A stretch of DNA of 64,000 nucleotides from Arthrobacter pigmenti (GCF_011927905.1 NZ_JAATJL010000001.1:2604001-2668000); one strand, 5' to 3'. Shown: positions 1 through 9,013, counted from the first letter of the stretch. Notes: generated from the sequence alone by a model not told the origin. Made by a program: numbers and translations.

Positions 1-763
1 CCAGCCCTATCTCCTGCGCCCAGAGCGGCAGCACTGCCTGCCGTGTGGCCCGGACGGCGGCGATCAGCAGAACGCCGACGCCAACAGTGGCGAAGATCCT
101 GGCGTGACTTCGCAGGATCGCGCGAACCGTCGCCGGAGGTGGCACAGGAGTCGCAGGATCCGACGGTGAACCCCGCCCGCGAACGGTGTGCTGCGGCGCC
201 GCAAGCTCCGGCACCCGATAACTCAGCACAGCGGCTGCAAGGGTGGCGGCGGCACCCACCCAGTACGCGCCGTCGAGCCCCAGACCGCTCATCGCGAGCG
301 CACCGGCAAAGGGACCGATAAACACGCCGATCCGGGTAACACCGCCCAACGTTGACAGGGCACGGGCGCGGAAGTCGATCGGTACGGCCTCCGTCAGGTA
401 ACTTTGCCGCGCCAGCCCAAACACCGCTCCGGCCATCCCGACCATGAAGATCGCCGCGCCGAAAATTGCCAGGTTCGGCGCGGAAAGGGCCAGGATCATC
501 GCCGCCGAACACCACAGCGACGCCGCGACGAGCGCCCACCGCTCGCCGAACCTTGTGGTGACCAGTGTCGCCGGGACATTGGTCAAGAGCGAGCCGATTC
601 CGGTCAGCGTGATGATGAGCGCCGCCGTCGGAATGTCCGCACCCAGGTCACGCGCGGATAGCGCAATCACGGGCGTGATCGACCCCGTCGCCACTCCGTA
701 CAGCAACGAGGGACCGTACGCTCCGATTGCTATCTTGCGGAGGCTGAACGGTTCCTGGGGCAC
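1..763 (-). CDS. MFS transporter, C-terminal part beyond the left edge
   Basis: About 254 residues can be read leftward from a GTG at 763; the 3' end lies outside the window. The sequence is mostly hydrophobic helices and has a cytoplasmic-loop motif of MFS type (TRFGERWAL) after the second helix and a central hydrophilic linker before the second half. It is therefore the N-terminal half and part of the second half of a Major Facilitator Superfamily permease. It lies 9 bp after the stop of the four-helix membrane protein and is probably co-transcribed with it and with the cupredoxin. No clear Shine-Dalgarno precedes the GTG, so the start is uncertain. The substrate cannot be told from sequence. 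Confidence 0.75.
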   Translation of the reverse strand, partial: MPQEPFSLRKIAIGAYGPSLLYGVATGSITPVIALSARDLGADIPTAALIITLTGIGSLLTNVPATLVTTRFGERWALVAASLWCSAAMILALSAPNLAIFGAAIFMVGMAGAVFGLARQSYLTEAVPIDFRARALSTLGGVTRIGVFIGPFAGALAMSGLGLDGAYWVGAAATLAAAVLSYRVPELAAPQHTVRGRGSPSDPATPVPPPATVRAILRSHARIFATVGVGVLLIAAVRATRQAVLPLWAQEIGL

Positions 764-772
764 CGTCCAACG

Positions 773-1225
773 CTAGCGCAGGGCGGCGTCCTTTCGTGGC
801 ACCAGGAAGAAGCCGACGACGGCGAGGACCCCCGCAATCCCCTCCGCAACCGCGCTCACGGTCTTCTCGAAGAACCAGAGCGGCTCGTACATCGCCGGAA
901 TAGGCCCGATCTGGGGCAACTGCACATACACCGACAGCACAACGGCGGCGAACGCCGAAAGCGCGACGACCGCGGCTATGGCGTAGGACAGCCTGCTACC
1001 CCGGACGAGTACGTAGATTGCAGCAAGAATTGCCACCACGGCCTGGATGCGGAACAGGTTCCCTCCGCCGATGCCGTCCGGATACGCGAACTGGTACTGC
1101 GGTGCGAGGACGAAGTGCACGTAGGCGTCAACGGCCAGTCCCACTGCGATGATCACGCGAAGGACCATCAGCAACGCGGTGGAACGACCATGCGCCGCCG
1201 GCCGTCGGGCCGCTTTCCTAGCCAT
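773..1225 (-). CDS. Small membrane protein with four predicted helices, function unknown
   Basis: This 150-residue protein has a basic N-terminus followed by four hydrophobic stretches (about residues 17-38, 58-75, 82-102 and 122-143) and a short charged tail. I do not recognise a named family. Its start overlaps the 3' end of the cupredoxin lipoprotein gene by 8 bp, and the MFS permease follows 9 bp after its stop, so the three genes look like one operon. The context suggests an envelope or metal-related role, but that is inference only. Confidence 0.7.
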   Translation of the reverse strand: MARKAARRPAAHGRSTALLMVLRVIIAVGLAVDAYVHFVLAPQYQFAYPDGIGGGNLFRIQAVVAILAAIYVLVRGSRLSYAIAAVVALSAFAAVVLSVYVQLPQIGPIPAMYEPLWFFEKTVSAVAEGIAGVLAVVGFFLVPRKDAALR

Positions 1226-1700
1226 CGCTAGTCACCACCAGTGTGCCCGTCATGTTCGGGTGGTAGGTGCAGATGAACGGATATTCTCCCGGTTCCGACG
1301 GAGCGGTGAACGTGACCGTCTGGCCGCCCTCGGCGACGGCATCGAAATCGTCAGTCTCCGTCGTTGTCACGGTGTGCGGGGCCGTGTCCTCGTTGATGAC
1401 AGTAATCTCGGCTCCGGCCGGGACGGATTCCGGCATCTCGTACTCGAAGTTTCGGATGGTGATGACAATTTCCTCGGCCGGCGCTTCCTCGGTCGGTTCT
1501 TCCGAAGCAGTCTCAGAGGTCTCTTCCGACGGTTCCTCTGAGGCGTCCTCAGAGGTGGCTTCATCGGCGGTCGGCTCGGCAGCGCTGGTTGTCTCTGCGG
1601 GAGGGGCCTCACCCGCCTGATCGTCGCCGGACCCGCAGCCCGCCACTCCAACGAGCGCTGCAGCGAGAACTAAACCAAGGGCACTACGCGTGATGTTCAT
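1218..1700 (-). CDS. Cupredoxin-domain lipoprotein (plastocyanin-like)
   Basis: The 160-residue product begins with a lipoprotein signal peptide ending in a lipobox (VAGC, Cys 22). An acidic Ser/Thr/Glu-rich tether of about 50 residues follows, then a C-terminal cupredoxin fold. A type-I copper site is visible: His in APHT, then Cys, His and Met in the C-terminal stretch ICTYHPNMTG. The protein should bind one copper ion on the outer face of the membrane and act in electron transfer or copper handling. The start at 1700 is preceded by GGAGAG. It heads an operon with a small membrane protein and an MFS permease. Confidence 0.85.
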   Translation of the reverse strand: MNITRSALGLVLAAALVGVAGCGSGDDQAGEAPPAETTSAAEPTADEATSEDASEEPSEETSETASEEPTEEAPAEEIVITIRNFEYEMPESVPAGAEITVINEDTAPHTVTTTETDDFDAVAEGGQTVTFTAPSEPGEYPFICTYHPNMTGTLVVTSDG

Positions 1701-1835
1701 GGCTCTCCATTCCGGCGGGACCTACGTCCGGTGGCTCCGGGAACGTGTAACCCAGCTCATATGGTGTTCGCTGCGGCAAGCCGAACGGACTGCGATGATG
1801 GAGCAATAATGGCGCTATCAGTCGATGTCCAGTAG

Positions 1836-1850
1836 CCATTGCGACAATGG
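1836..1850. promoter_or_regulatory. Short palindrome in the divergent cupredoxin/kinase intergenic region
   Basis: The 15-bp sequence CCATTG-CGA-CAATGG is a perfect inverted repeat. It sits directly beside a TTGACA hexamer (1852-1857) between two divergently transcribed genes. It is a plausible operator, but no regulator is encoded next to it and a matching -10 box is not obvious. Confidence 0.35.
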
Positions 1851-1882
1851 GTTGACAGAGCGTACACCCGCGAGAGGCAAAA

Positions 1883-2518
1883 ATGACCGGCATTCCAGGA
1901 AATCCACAGGTTCTCCGTGTGGTCCTGCTTGGGATTGACGGCGCGGGGAAAACTACGGTTGCGCGGACCCTGATGCGCGAGCTCGCCGCGCAGAGCGTCG
2001 AGACAGAGCTGTACCGGAATCCTGGCGGCCGTCGCACGCTGAACCGGTGGGCCTCACGCTACTCCGCCACCGCGGAATCCCTCCTCGGAGTGCGGGTGCT
2101 GGATGCCCTCGAAACCATGCTTCGCGTGCTCGCCGTACTTCGCTCGACGTTCCGGGCACGACGACGGCGCGGCGTCGTCGTCTTCGACCGGCACCTCAGC
2201 TGCCAGCTGGCGCTGCGGAAGGTGCGGGGGCTGAGTGCCGGCCGCCTGATTCCGTGGCTGCTGAAACTGCTTCCACAGCCTGACCTGGTGGTCTACCTCA
2301 GTGTGGAACCGCGTGTGGCGCACGCACGCATCGCCTCGCGTGCCACGGATGAGGAGACCCTGGAGTTCCTCTCAGCGTTGGACGCCGCCTACCGCTCACT
2401 CCCGGGCTTCGATACGTTCGCTGTTCTCGACGGCAACGGCTCGGCACAGAGCACCGCCCATGCGCTGTTTTCGTTGATTGAACGCCGTCTCAGCCGGACT
2501 GCGTTCCCCACGTCCTAG
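1883..2518 (+). CDS. dTMP kinase-like P-loop nucleoside monophosphate kinase
   Basis: The 211-residue protein opens with a Walker A motif, GIDGAGKTT (about residues 18-26), and has a DRH motif in VVFDRHLS (about residues 95-102), as in thymidylate kinases and related NMP kinases. The following DLVVYLSVEP strand is also typical of dTMP kinases. Overall similarity looks loose, so it may be a paralogue rather than the housekeeping Tmk. A GAGAGG Shine-Dalgarno lies 5 nt before the ATG. It stands alone between the divergent cupredoxin operon and a convergent hydrolase gene. Confidence 0.7.
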   Translation: MTGIPGNPQVLRVVLLGIDGAGKTTVARTLMRELAAQSVETELYRNPGGRRTLNRWASRYSATAESLLGVRVLDALETMLRVLAVLRSTFRARRRRGVVVFDRHLSCQLALRKVRGLSAGRLIPWLLKLLPQPDLVVYLSVEPRVAHARIASRATDEETLEFLSALDAAYRSLPGFDTFAVLDGNGSAQSTAHALFSLIERRLSRTAFPTS

Positions 2519-2613
2519 TCGGCGCTCTCTCGATCCCCGTCCGGAATGCAAGGACGCTTCAGTACAAACAGTGGCACAATGACGCTGAAGATGGGGAAAC
2601 CGGCACGCGACCT

Positions 2614-3474
2614 TCAGCTGCTCTGGCGTTCCAGCCACTTCCAGTGCGCGAGCGTCCGAAGCCGGGTAAGAAGCACCCGCGACTGCTCGGGACCATAAGG
2701 CAGGATCGGGATGGCCTTGGTCATGTCTACCGATGCTTCGTCCATCGCGATTTTCGTGACGCGTACGGCGCTGCGCATTTTGTTCAGTTGCGTGGTCACG
2801 AAGTCCACGCTGACGGGCGAGCCATGACCGGGCACGAACACGTCGTACAGGTCATCGAGCGCGGCTACCTTGCCCAGGGTGCGGATCCAGTCGCTCGGGA
2901 ACGAATCATCGAAGGCGGGATCCGCGCCTTCCTCGACCAGGTCTCCGGTGAAGAGCACGTTCCCGGCGCCCACCAAAAGATCGTGGTCAGTGTGTCCACG
3001 TCCAAGGTGGAAGAGCGTTACCGATACTCCCCCAAGATCCAGGTCCACCGGCGCATCAGTGACCAGCTTGTTAGCCGGATGGAGGTTCGTGTGGTCGCCG
3101 TCGTTCGATGCCATGGCCGGCTCCAGCGCGGCGACAGCGGCCCGCCACTTGTCACCGTGTTCGATGACGACGGCGGCGCAACGCTCTGCCGCCCAGAAGT
3201 CCTCAACGCCGTGAGCTGCGAGGTACGCGTTCCCGAAGACATGGTCGTAGTGCGCGTGTGTGTTCACCGCAGTGATCGGCCGGTCGGTCATCTGGCGGAC
3301 CGCGTCGAGAATCCACGCCGCCTGCAGCGGACCGGTTCCCGTATCGATCACCAGTGCACGCTCAGTGCCGACCACCAGGCCCACGTTCATCCGGAGTCCA
3401 TCGGTCTGCAGCGTCCAGACGTGTTCGGCGAGTTGCTGCCAGGGATGGGGCTGGTCGGTACTCAGCTCGGTCAT
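2614..3474 (-). CDS. Metallo-beta-lactamase-fold hydrolase
   Basis: The 286-residue protein carries the zinc-binding signature HAHYDH (residues 73-78), a GHTDHD motif (160-165), a GDL motif near 177 and PGHGSP near 215. Together these define the metallo-beta-lactamase fold of subclass B3-like or SoxH-like hydrolases. The frame stays open upstream to 3732. The ATG at 3474 is chosen because GGAAGGA lies just before it and the protein then starts as family members do. It lies downstream of the 2-oxo acid dehydrogenase operon in the same direction, about 100 bp away. The substrate is not evident. Confidence 0.85.
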   Translation of the reverse strand: MTELSTDQPHPWQQLAEHVWTLQTDGLRMNVGLVVGTERALVIDTGTGPLQAAWILDAVRQMTDRPITAVNTHAHYDHVFGNAYLAAHGVEDFWAAERCAAVVIEHGDKWRAAVAALEPAMASNDGDHTNLHPANKLVTDAPVDLDLGGVSVTLFHLGRGHTDHDLLVGAGNVLFTGDLVEEGADPAFDDSFPSDWIRTLGKVAALDDLYDVFVPGHGSPVSVDFVTTQLNKMRSAVRVTKIAMDEASVDMTKAIPILPYGPEQSRVLLTRLRTLAHWKWLERQSS

Positions 3475-3549
3475 GGTTCCTTCCACTTCGACGGCGCTGT
3501 GCTCAAGCCTAGCGGCACGGACCCGATGCGAGCGCAGCGAGCCCAGGGG

Positions 3550-3568
3550 GCCGCTGAGCGCTAGCGGC
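3550..3568 (-). terminator. Hairpin after the E2 gene
   Basis: GCCGCT and AGCGGC form a perfect 6-bp stem with a 7-nt loop, 10 bp past the E2 stop codon. There is no T-run, so it may be a Rho-dependent or RNA-stability hairpin rather than a classical intrinsic terminator. Confidence 0.35.
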
Positions 3569-3578
3569 AGACAAACCG

Positions 3579-5057
3579 CTAGAGGTCGGCCAGCACGCCG
3601 CCCGGATTCTCGATGGCGTCCGCAACGTACCGGAGGAAACCGCCCGCCACTCCGCCGTCGCACACGCGATGGTCGAACGCGAGGGTCAGCTCGGTCACCT
3701 TCCGAACATCTAGTTCGCCCTCGACCACCCACGGCCTGTCGATGATCCGGCCGAGTCCGAGGATCGCAGCCTCCGGGTAGTTGATGATTGCAGCGCTGCC
3801 GTCGACGCCGAACACCCCGTAGTTATTGAGCGTGAACGTGCCCGATGTGAGCTCGGCCGGCGTCGCTTTTCCATCGCGTGCAACGGCGGCGAGCCGGCGG
3901 ATCTCCGCGTCCAGTTCGCGCGCGCTGAGCCGGTCCGCGCGATGCACGCTCGGAACCATCAGCCCGCGGTCCGTCTGCGCAGCGATTCCGAGATTCACGC
4001 CGTCGAACCGCAGGATCTCGCTGGTGCCGTCCTCACGTTCAACAATGCGGGTGTTCAGCTCCGGATACTTCGCGAGCCCGGCGAGCGCAAACCTCGCTAC
4101 GAACGCCAGGATGCCCGGCGTCGAATCGGGCTGACGGCGCTTCAGTTCGGCGCGGAGGTTCACCAGTGCGGTTGCATCGACGTCCACCCACACGGTCGCT
4201 TCTGGTATTTCACGACGACTGCGCGACATGGCTTCCGCCACAGTCTTGCGGACGCCCTTGACCGGAATGCGGTCGGAGATACCCAACCCGCTGCGGCGGT
4301 CCTCGTCACCCGTACCGCTCAGCGTCGAGGCAGCCGCGCGGCCGGAGCCGGCGGAAGCAACCGAATCAGTCTGGGAAGCTTTCGAAGACCCCAGCGCTTG
4401 CTCGACGTCGCGGCGCAGGATCATCCCGTTGGCACCGCTGCCGGAGATGGAACGCAGGTCGATGCCAGCATCGCGGGCCAGCTTGCGGACGAGCGGTGAG
4501 ATGCAGAGAACGGCCTGTGTTTCCGTGGCCGGTTCGTTGACAGGAGCGGCGGGAGCCGCGGCTGCAGGAGCTGGCGCGGCCGCGGCAGATTTACGCCGAC
4601 GGGTCCGTCCGCCCGTCCCAGTACCGGGCGTACCGTATCCGATCAGGACGTTGCCGGAGCCACCTGCGTCGGCTTCAGCTTCCGAGGCGGCGGGAGCGGA
4701 AGCCACTTCCCCATCCGAGGGCACGTCAACGCCGGCGCGCTCCTCCTCGCGGTAAGCCTCGGCGTCCGCGCTTCCTGCGGGAGCACCAGGGGCACCATCC
4801 GGACGCACGGAAATCAGCGGGGCACCCACGTTGATGGTTGTTCCCGCTTCGCCATGCAGCCGGGTGACGACGCCCGCGAACGGCGAGGGCACCTCCACAG
4901 TCGACTTGGCGGTCTCCACTTCGGCGACCGGCTGGTCAACGACCACCGTGTCACCCTCCGCGACCAGCCAGTTGACCAGTTCAGCTTCGGTCAGTCCTTC
5001 GCCGAGGTCGGGCAGCAGGAAGACCTTCGCTGAAGGGGAAAGAGTTTCGGCACTCAT
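3579..5057 (-). CDS. 2-oxo acid dehydrogenase E2 component (dihydrolipoamide acyltransferase)
   Basis: The 492-residue protein has one N-terminal lipoyl domain with the lipoylated Lys at about 51 (VETAKSTVEVP) and an Ala/Pro/Glu-rich linker. A peripheral-subunit-binding domain follows near 185-225 (SPLVRKLARDAGIDL), then a catalytic acyltransferase domain ending in the active-site motif FDHRVCDGG. It transfers the acyl group from E1 to CoA. The ATG at 5057 overlaps the E1 beta stop (ATGA), so translation is coupled. Whether the substrate is branched-chain 2-oxo acids or pyruvate is not certain. The E1 alpha/beta split and the Lrp regulator favour branched-chain substrates. Confidence 0.92.
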   Translation of the reverse strand: MSAETLSPSAKVFLLPDLGEGLTEAELVNWLVAEGDTVVVDQPVAEVETAKSTVEVPSPFAGVVTRLHGEAGTTINVGAPLISVRPDGAPGAPAGSADAEAYREEERAGVDVPSDGEVASAPAASEAEADAGGSGNVLIGYGTPGTGTGGRTRRRKSAAAAPAPAAAAPAAPVNEPATETQAVLCISPLVRKLARDAGIDLRSISGSGANGMILRRDVEQALGSSKASQTDSVASAGSGRAAASTLSGTGDEDRRSGLGISDRIPVKGVRKTVAEAMSRSRREIPEATVWVDVDATALVNLRAELKRRQPDSTPGILAFVARFALAGLAKYPELNTRIVEREDGTSEILRFDGVNLGIAAQTDRGLMVPSVHRADRLSARELDAEIRRLAAVARDGKATPAELTSGTFTLNNYGVFGVDGSAAIINYPEAAILGLGRIIDRPWVVEGELDVRKVTELTLAFDHRVCDGGVAGGFLRYVADAIENPGGVLADL

Positions 5058-6109
5058 GCCTCGTCCTCCCACTGCAGTTCGTCCACGGTGTCCAGGATGC
5101 GGTCCACGCTGGGCAGGAAGTAGTGCTCGAGCTTCGGCGCGGGATAGGGGATGTCGAAGCCCGTCACCCGGCGCACGGGTGCGGCGAGCGAGTGGAAGCA
5201 GCGCTCCTGGATCCGGGCAACAATCTCCGAAGCCACCGACGCGAAGCCCGGCGCTTCGGCGATAACGACGGCGCGTCCCGTCTTCCGCACGCTGGCGCTC
5301 ACCGTTTCATCGTCGAACGGAACGATCGAGCGGACGTCGATCACTTCGAGGCTGCGGCCTTCCTCGGCCGCTGCCGCTGCGGCGGCAAGCGCGGTTGGAA
5401 CGGAGGGACCGTACGCAACCAGCGTTGCGTCAGTACCCGTGCGGGCGACCACCGCGCGGCCAACGCCCGGGGCGCCGTCGTCGTCGGCTGTTTTCCGAAG
5501 TTCCTCAAGGTCCAGCGTCTCCTTGGACCAGTACAACTTCTTCGGCTCCAGGAAGACCACGGGGTCGGGGAAGCGGATGGCTTCGCGCAGCATGAGGTAG
5601 GCGTCGCGGACCGTGGCGGGCGCCAGCACAGTGAGGCCGGGGGTGTGGGCGTAGTAGGACTCGGAGGAGTCGCAGTGGTGCTCCACACCTCCGATGCCGC
5701 CGGCATACGGGATCCGGATGACCAGCGGCAGCGTGACACGACCCTTGGTCCGGTTGGGCATCTTCGCAACGTGGCTGACCACCTGCTCGAAGGCGGGGTA
5801 GGCGAAGGCGTCGAACTGCATCTCGACGACGGGACGCATCCCGTTCATCGCCATGCCGACCGCCATGCCCATGATTCCGGCCTCGGCCAGCGGCGTGTCG
5901 AAGCAGCGTTCCTCCCCGAAGCGGGCCGTGAGTCCGTCAGTGATGCGGAAGACGCCGCCGAGCGGCCCAACGTCCTCACCGAACATCACAACTGATGAAT
6001 CCGCTTCCATCGCATCAGCGAGCGCGGCGTTGAGCGCCTTTGCGAACGTGACTGGCTGCGGGCCGGTTTTTGCCGGCGCCGGAGCGGCTCGTACGGCGGT
6101 GTCGGTCAT
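5054..6109 (-). CDS. 2-oxo acid dehydrogenase E1 beta subunit
   Basis: The 351-residue protein has the transketolase pyrimidine-binding domain in its N-terminal half (VVMFGEDVGPLGGVFRIT; FDTPLAEAGIMGMAVGMA) and the transketolase C-terminal domain in the rest. With the alpha subunit it forms the thiamine-diphosphate E1 heterotetramer that decarboxylates 2-oxo acids. It overlaps the E1 alpha stop by 4 bp upstream and the E2 start by 4 bp downstream, showing a tightly coupled operon. Length and motifs match BkdA2/PdhB proteins. Confidence 0.92.
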   Translation of the reverse strand: MTDTAVRAAPAPAKTGPQPVTFAKALNAALADAMEADSSVVMFGEDVGPLGGVFRITDGLTARFGEERCFDTPLAEAGIMGMAVGMAMNGMRPVVEMQFDAFAYPAFEQVVSHVAKMPNRTKGRVTLPLVIRIPYAGGIGGVEHHCDSSESYYAHTPGLTVLAPATVRDAYLMLREAIRFPDPVVFLEPKKLYWSKETLDLEELRKTADDDGAPGVGRAVVARTGTDATLVAYGPSVPTALAAAAAAAEEGRSLEVIDVRSIVPFDDETVSASVRKTGRAVVIAEAPGFASVASEIVARIQERCFHSLAAPVRRVTGFDIPYPAPKLEHYFLPSVDRILDTVDELQWEDEA

Positions 6110-7299
6110 CGCTGGACCCCTTCACGGATGAGTTCTTCCTTCAGCAGAGCGGCCTGCTCGCGCAACTGGCTGGTCTTCTCGGAGTAGACGAACTCGAAGA
6201 GATCCATCGGATCAACCTCGGGGTCTTCATTCAGGCCGTCGCGCAGTGTCGCGGCCATATGTTCGGCGGCCTGCGTGATGCTGCGCTCCACCTCGTCCGT
6301 GAGCAGGTTGAGGTTGGTCAGGTAGGTCCGCATCCGGCTTATCGGGTCCTTCGGCACCCACTGCTCGACGTCGGACTGCTGGCGGTAGCGGGAGGGATCA
6401 TCAGCGTTGGTGTGGGCCTGCATCCGGTAGGTGTGGGCTTCCACGAGGGCCGGGCCGCCGCCGTCGCGCGCCCGGTCAGCGGCCTTGCCGAGAACGGACA
6501 GCATTGCTGCGAGATCGTTTCCGTCCACCCGTTCGCCCGGCATTCCGTAGCCGATCGCCTTGTGCGCCAACGACGGCGCCACGGACTGGTTCTTCAACGG
6601 CACCGAGATGGCGTACTCATTGTTCTGGATGAGGAACACTACGGGCACGTGGAAAACGGCCGCGAAGTTCAGTGCCTCGTGGAAGTCGCCCTCGCTGGTG
6701 GCGCCGTCGCCGCACATCGCAAGCACCACGGTGTTCTCGCCGCGGAGTTTCGCAGCATGGGCAACTCCGACGGCGTGCAGCAGCTGGGTTGCCAGGGGCG
6801 TGGCCTGGGTGGCGGTCTTGTGCTCCTGCGGGTTATAGCCGGCGTGCCAGTCGCCGCGCAGCAGGGTAAGCACTTCCAGCGGGTCAACCCCGCGCGTGAT
6901 GACCGATACCGTGTCCCGGTAGGTGGGAAAGAGCCAGTCATCCTTTTCGAGCACGACGGCGGCAGCCACCTGGCATGCCTCCTGGCCGTGGGATGACGGG
7001 TAGACGGCCATGCGGCCCTGCCGGACGAGCGCGTTGGCCTGCTCGTTGATTCGCCGGCCGATGACCAACTTCTCATAAGCGGCAAGGAGGGCTTCGCCGT
7101 CGGGCAGTGGGTAGCGGTCGTTATGGACGTGTTCACCTCGCGGGTCAACCAGTTGTACCGGCTCATCCGATGGGAGCATGTACTCCTCAGCCGAGGGACC
7201 GCTGTCCTGGCCTTTGCGGCGCTGACCGCCGTCCTTCATGGACGCGCCGTAGTTGTTGTCCGCCGAATTGCCCGTGGAGCTTTCCGAATGAATGGTCAT
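6106..7299 (-). CDS. 2-oxo acid dehydrogenase E1 alpha subunit
   Basis: This protein of about 397 residues carries the thiamine-diphosphate motif GDGATSEGDFHEALNFA with the closing NN pair (LIQNNEYAIS). It binds the cofactor and performs the decarboxylation step with E1 beta. The reading frame extends upstream to 7353, but the ATG at 7299 is preceded by GGAGG at 5-nt spacing and is chosen. It is the first gene of the E1 alpha-E1 beta-E2 operon. No E3 lipoamide dehydrogenase is present here, so it must be shared from elsewhere. Many relatives are annotated pdhA; the divergent Lrp gene resembles the bkdR arrangement. Confidence 0.92.
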   Translation of the reverse strand: MTIHSESSTGNSADNNYGASMKDGGQRRKGQDSGPSAEEYMLPSDEPVQLVDPRGEHVHNDRYPLPDGEALLAAYEKLVIGRRINEQANALVRQGRMAVYPSSHGQEACQVAAAVVLEKDDWLFPTYRDTVSVITRGVDPLEVLTLLRGDWHAGYNPQEHKTATQATPLATQLLHAVGVAHAAKLRGENTVVLAMCGDGATSEGDFHEALNFAAVFHVPVVFLIQNNEYAISVPLKNQSVAPSLAHKAIGYGMPGERVDGNDLAAMLSVLGKAADRARDGGGPALVEAHTYRMQAHTNADDPSRYRQQSDVEQWVPKDPISRMRTYLTNLNLLTDEVERSITQAAEHMAATLRDGLNEDPEVDPMDLFEFVYSEKTSQLREQAALLKEELIREGVQR

Positions 7300-7410
7300 A
7301 GCTACCTCCATCGCCGCCGTGGCACTTTGGGCGACTCCTCTGCCTGGACGCATCCGGCGCTACCGGATGACGCTGGTCTGTCCCTCGATTATCCTTCTGA
7401 GAGCGGTTTC

Positions 7411-7495
7411 GTATCCAGTTCTCGCCGAAATCATGGATAGGTGGATACAGTTCAGCTATTCTCGTAGACAAAAAGTTATTGTGATCTGGATTACG
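7411..7495. promoter_or_regulatory. Divergent control region between E1 alpha and the Lrp regulator
   Basis: This stretch is clearly more AT-rich than its surroundings. It contains a 7-bp inverted repeat, GTATCCA (7411-7417) with TGGATAC (7442-7448), and an imperfect dyad TGTGATCTGGATTACG near 7480. Lrp-family regulators bind several degenerate dyads in such intergenic regions, so it probably holds sites for the divergent Lrp protein. Confidence 0.45.
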
Positions 7496-7512
7496 ACCAA
7501 GGATGTAGACAT

Positions 7513-7956
7513 ATGGTAGAGCAGCCGCTCGATGAAGTGGACCGGAAAATTCTTGCAGAGCTGACAATGGATGGCCGGCTGTCGGTCACAGCGGTTGCGG
7601 AAAACGTGCATATCTCACGCGCCCACGCGTATTCACGCATTGCCCGGCTCACGGAGAGCGGAGTCCTCACCAAGTTCACGGCACTGATTGACCCGATCAA
7701 GGCAGGCCTGAGATCCTCCGCCTATGTCACGCTCAAGGTCCGGCAGCATTCCTGGCGGGAATTGAGGGAACAGCTGCGGGCAATTCCAGAGATTCACCAT
7801 ATAGCCCTGGTTGGTGGGGACTTCGATGTGATCCTGCTGGTTCGCGCGGAGGACAACGTCGATCTCCGCCGGGTCATTTTCGACCAGCTGCAGTCCATGC
7901 CTGGGGTGCTGGACACGCAGACATTCCTGGTCTTCGAGGACATGGACACTCGGTGA
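7513..7956 (+). CDS. Lrp/AsnC-family transcriptional regulator
   Basis: The 147-residue protein has an N-terminal winged helix-turn-helix (LDEVDRKILAELTMDGRLS through residue 50) and a C-terminal RAM ligand-binding domain (about residues 70-140). It is transcribed divergently from the 2-oxo acid dehydrogenase operon. In several bacteria BkdR, an Lrp-type activator, controls branched-chain dehydrogenase genes in this layout, so control of the adjacent operon and autoregulation are the likely roles. Confidence 0.88.
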   Translation: MVEQPLDEVDRKILAELTMDGRLSVTAVAENVHISRAHAYSRIARLTESGVLTKFTALIDPIKAGLRSSAYVTLKVRQHSWRELREQLRAIPEIHHIALVGGDFDVILLVRAEDNVDLRRVIFDQLQSMPGVLDTQTFLVFEDMDTR

Positions 7957-8015
7957 CAGAACTTCAGGTGTCTCTGTTTCAAAAAGCGGCGTGGCCGGGG
8001 CATTCATCGTCTGGA

Positions 8016-8041
8016 GGTGACATCCCGTTCTAAATGTCACC
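8016..8041. terminator. Hairpin between the convergent lrp and paaG genes
   Basis: GGTGACAT and ATGTCACC form a perfect 8-bp stem with a 10-nt loop. It lies 60 bp after the lrp stop and faces the end of paaG, so it may terminate the regulator transcript. No strong T-run follows. The remaining DNA up to 8208 is AT-rich and contains no gene that I can support. Confidence 0.4.
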
Positions 8042-8207
8042 ATCCCCCATCAGGCCCCTCGACGAACCGACCCCGACCACATGTCCCAGTAAATGCTACA
8101 AAGTGACAAATATGTCCCCGTTGTAGCGAATTCGACGTAAATCGAGTTCAAAATGTTGCAATACTAGTTGCTTTTGTGTATTAGTCAGTGGATGCGAACC
8201 GGTTCCT

Positions 8208-8987
8208 TCAGCCTTTGAAGACCGGGGTTCGCTTCTCCTGGAAGGCCCGGAAACCCTCCGCGTAGTCCTCGCTGCCGCACAATTCTCCTTGCGCGGTATT
8301 TTCCTCGGAGACTGCGTCCCAGAGTCCGAGCCTGCGATCCCGAATGGAGGCGACCAAACCCTTGGATGCCCGGAAAGCGCCGGTAGCGCCGCTTGCAACT
8401 CGTCCCACCGTTGACCGCGTGGAATCGAGCAGTTCGTCGGCAGGGAAGACGCGGCTGAAAAGGCCGCCAGCCACTGCATCCGCGCCGGACATCAGGTCCG
8501 CTGTGTAGATCAGGTCAAGCGTGCGGTGGGCTCCCAGCCGCTCGGTGAACAGCCAGTGGCCCCCCGAGTCCAGTGTGGCTCCCAGCTTGGCGAACGGCGA
8601 TCCGATCTTCGCGGAGTCGGCAACGTACACGACGTCGGTCGCGATGAGCAGACCCAGGCCAACGCCAAGGCAAGCGCCGTGTGCGGCGGCGAAGGTCGGT
8701 GCCGGGAAGCCGGCCATCTTCTTCAGCAGTGGGGTGACGAGCCCGTCGAGGTAGGCGACGGCGTCGTCCGTTTCCGGTTCGACGCCGGCAATGTCCCGTC
8801 CCGCACAGAAGGCACGGCCTTCGCCGCGCAGGAGCAACGCGCGGACCCGGCCTTCCGCGGCGGCGGAGGCGGCGTCGTCGTACGCTCTCGAGAGCTCAGC
8901 GACCGCATCCTCGTTGAGGGCGTTGAGCTTCTCCGGAGCGTTCAGGACGATTTCGGCGACGTTGTTCTCAATGGTCAGGTCGATCAT
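8208..8987 (-). CDS. paaG: Enoyl-CoA hydratase/isomerase, probably PaaG
   Basis: This 259-residue crotonase-fold protein has the oxyanion-hole signatures GRAFCAGRDIAG and AAHGACLGVGLGLLIATD. Its place at the end of the paaABCDE operon fits PaaG, which converts 1,2-epoxyphenylacetyl-CoA into the oxepin form. The frame remains open upstream to 9143, but the ATG at 8987 has a clear GGAG Shine-Dalgarno. An 18-bp inverted repeat separates it from paaE, so its expression may be adjusted relative to the epoxidase genes. Confidence 0.82.
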   Translation of the reverse strand: MIDLTIENNVAEIVLNAPEKLNALNEDAVAELSRAYDDAASAAAEGRVRALLLRGEGRAFCAGRDIAGVEPETDDAVAYLDGLVTPLLKKMAGFPAPTFAAAHGACLGVGLGLLIATDVVYVADSAKIGSPFAKLGATLDSGGHWLFTERLGAHRTLDLIYTADLMSGADAVAGGLFSRVFPADELLDSTRSTVGRVASGATGAFRASKGLVASIRDRRLGLWDAVSEENTAQGELCGSEDYAEGFRAFQEKRTPVFKG

Positions 8988-9013
8988 GAGTGCTCCTTGG
9001 GTAGTTTCGTGCA

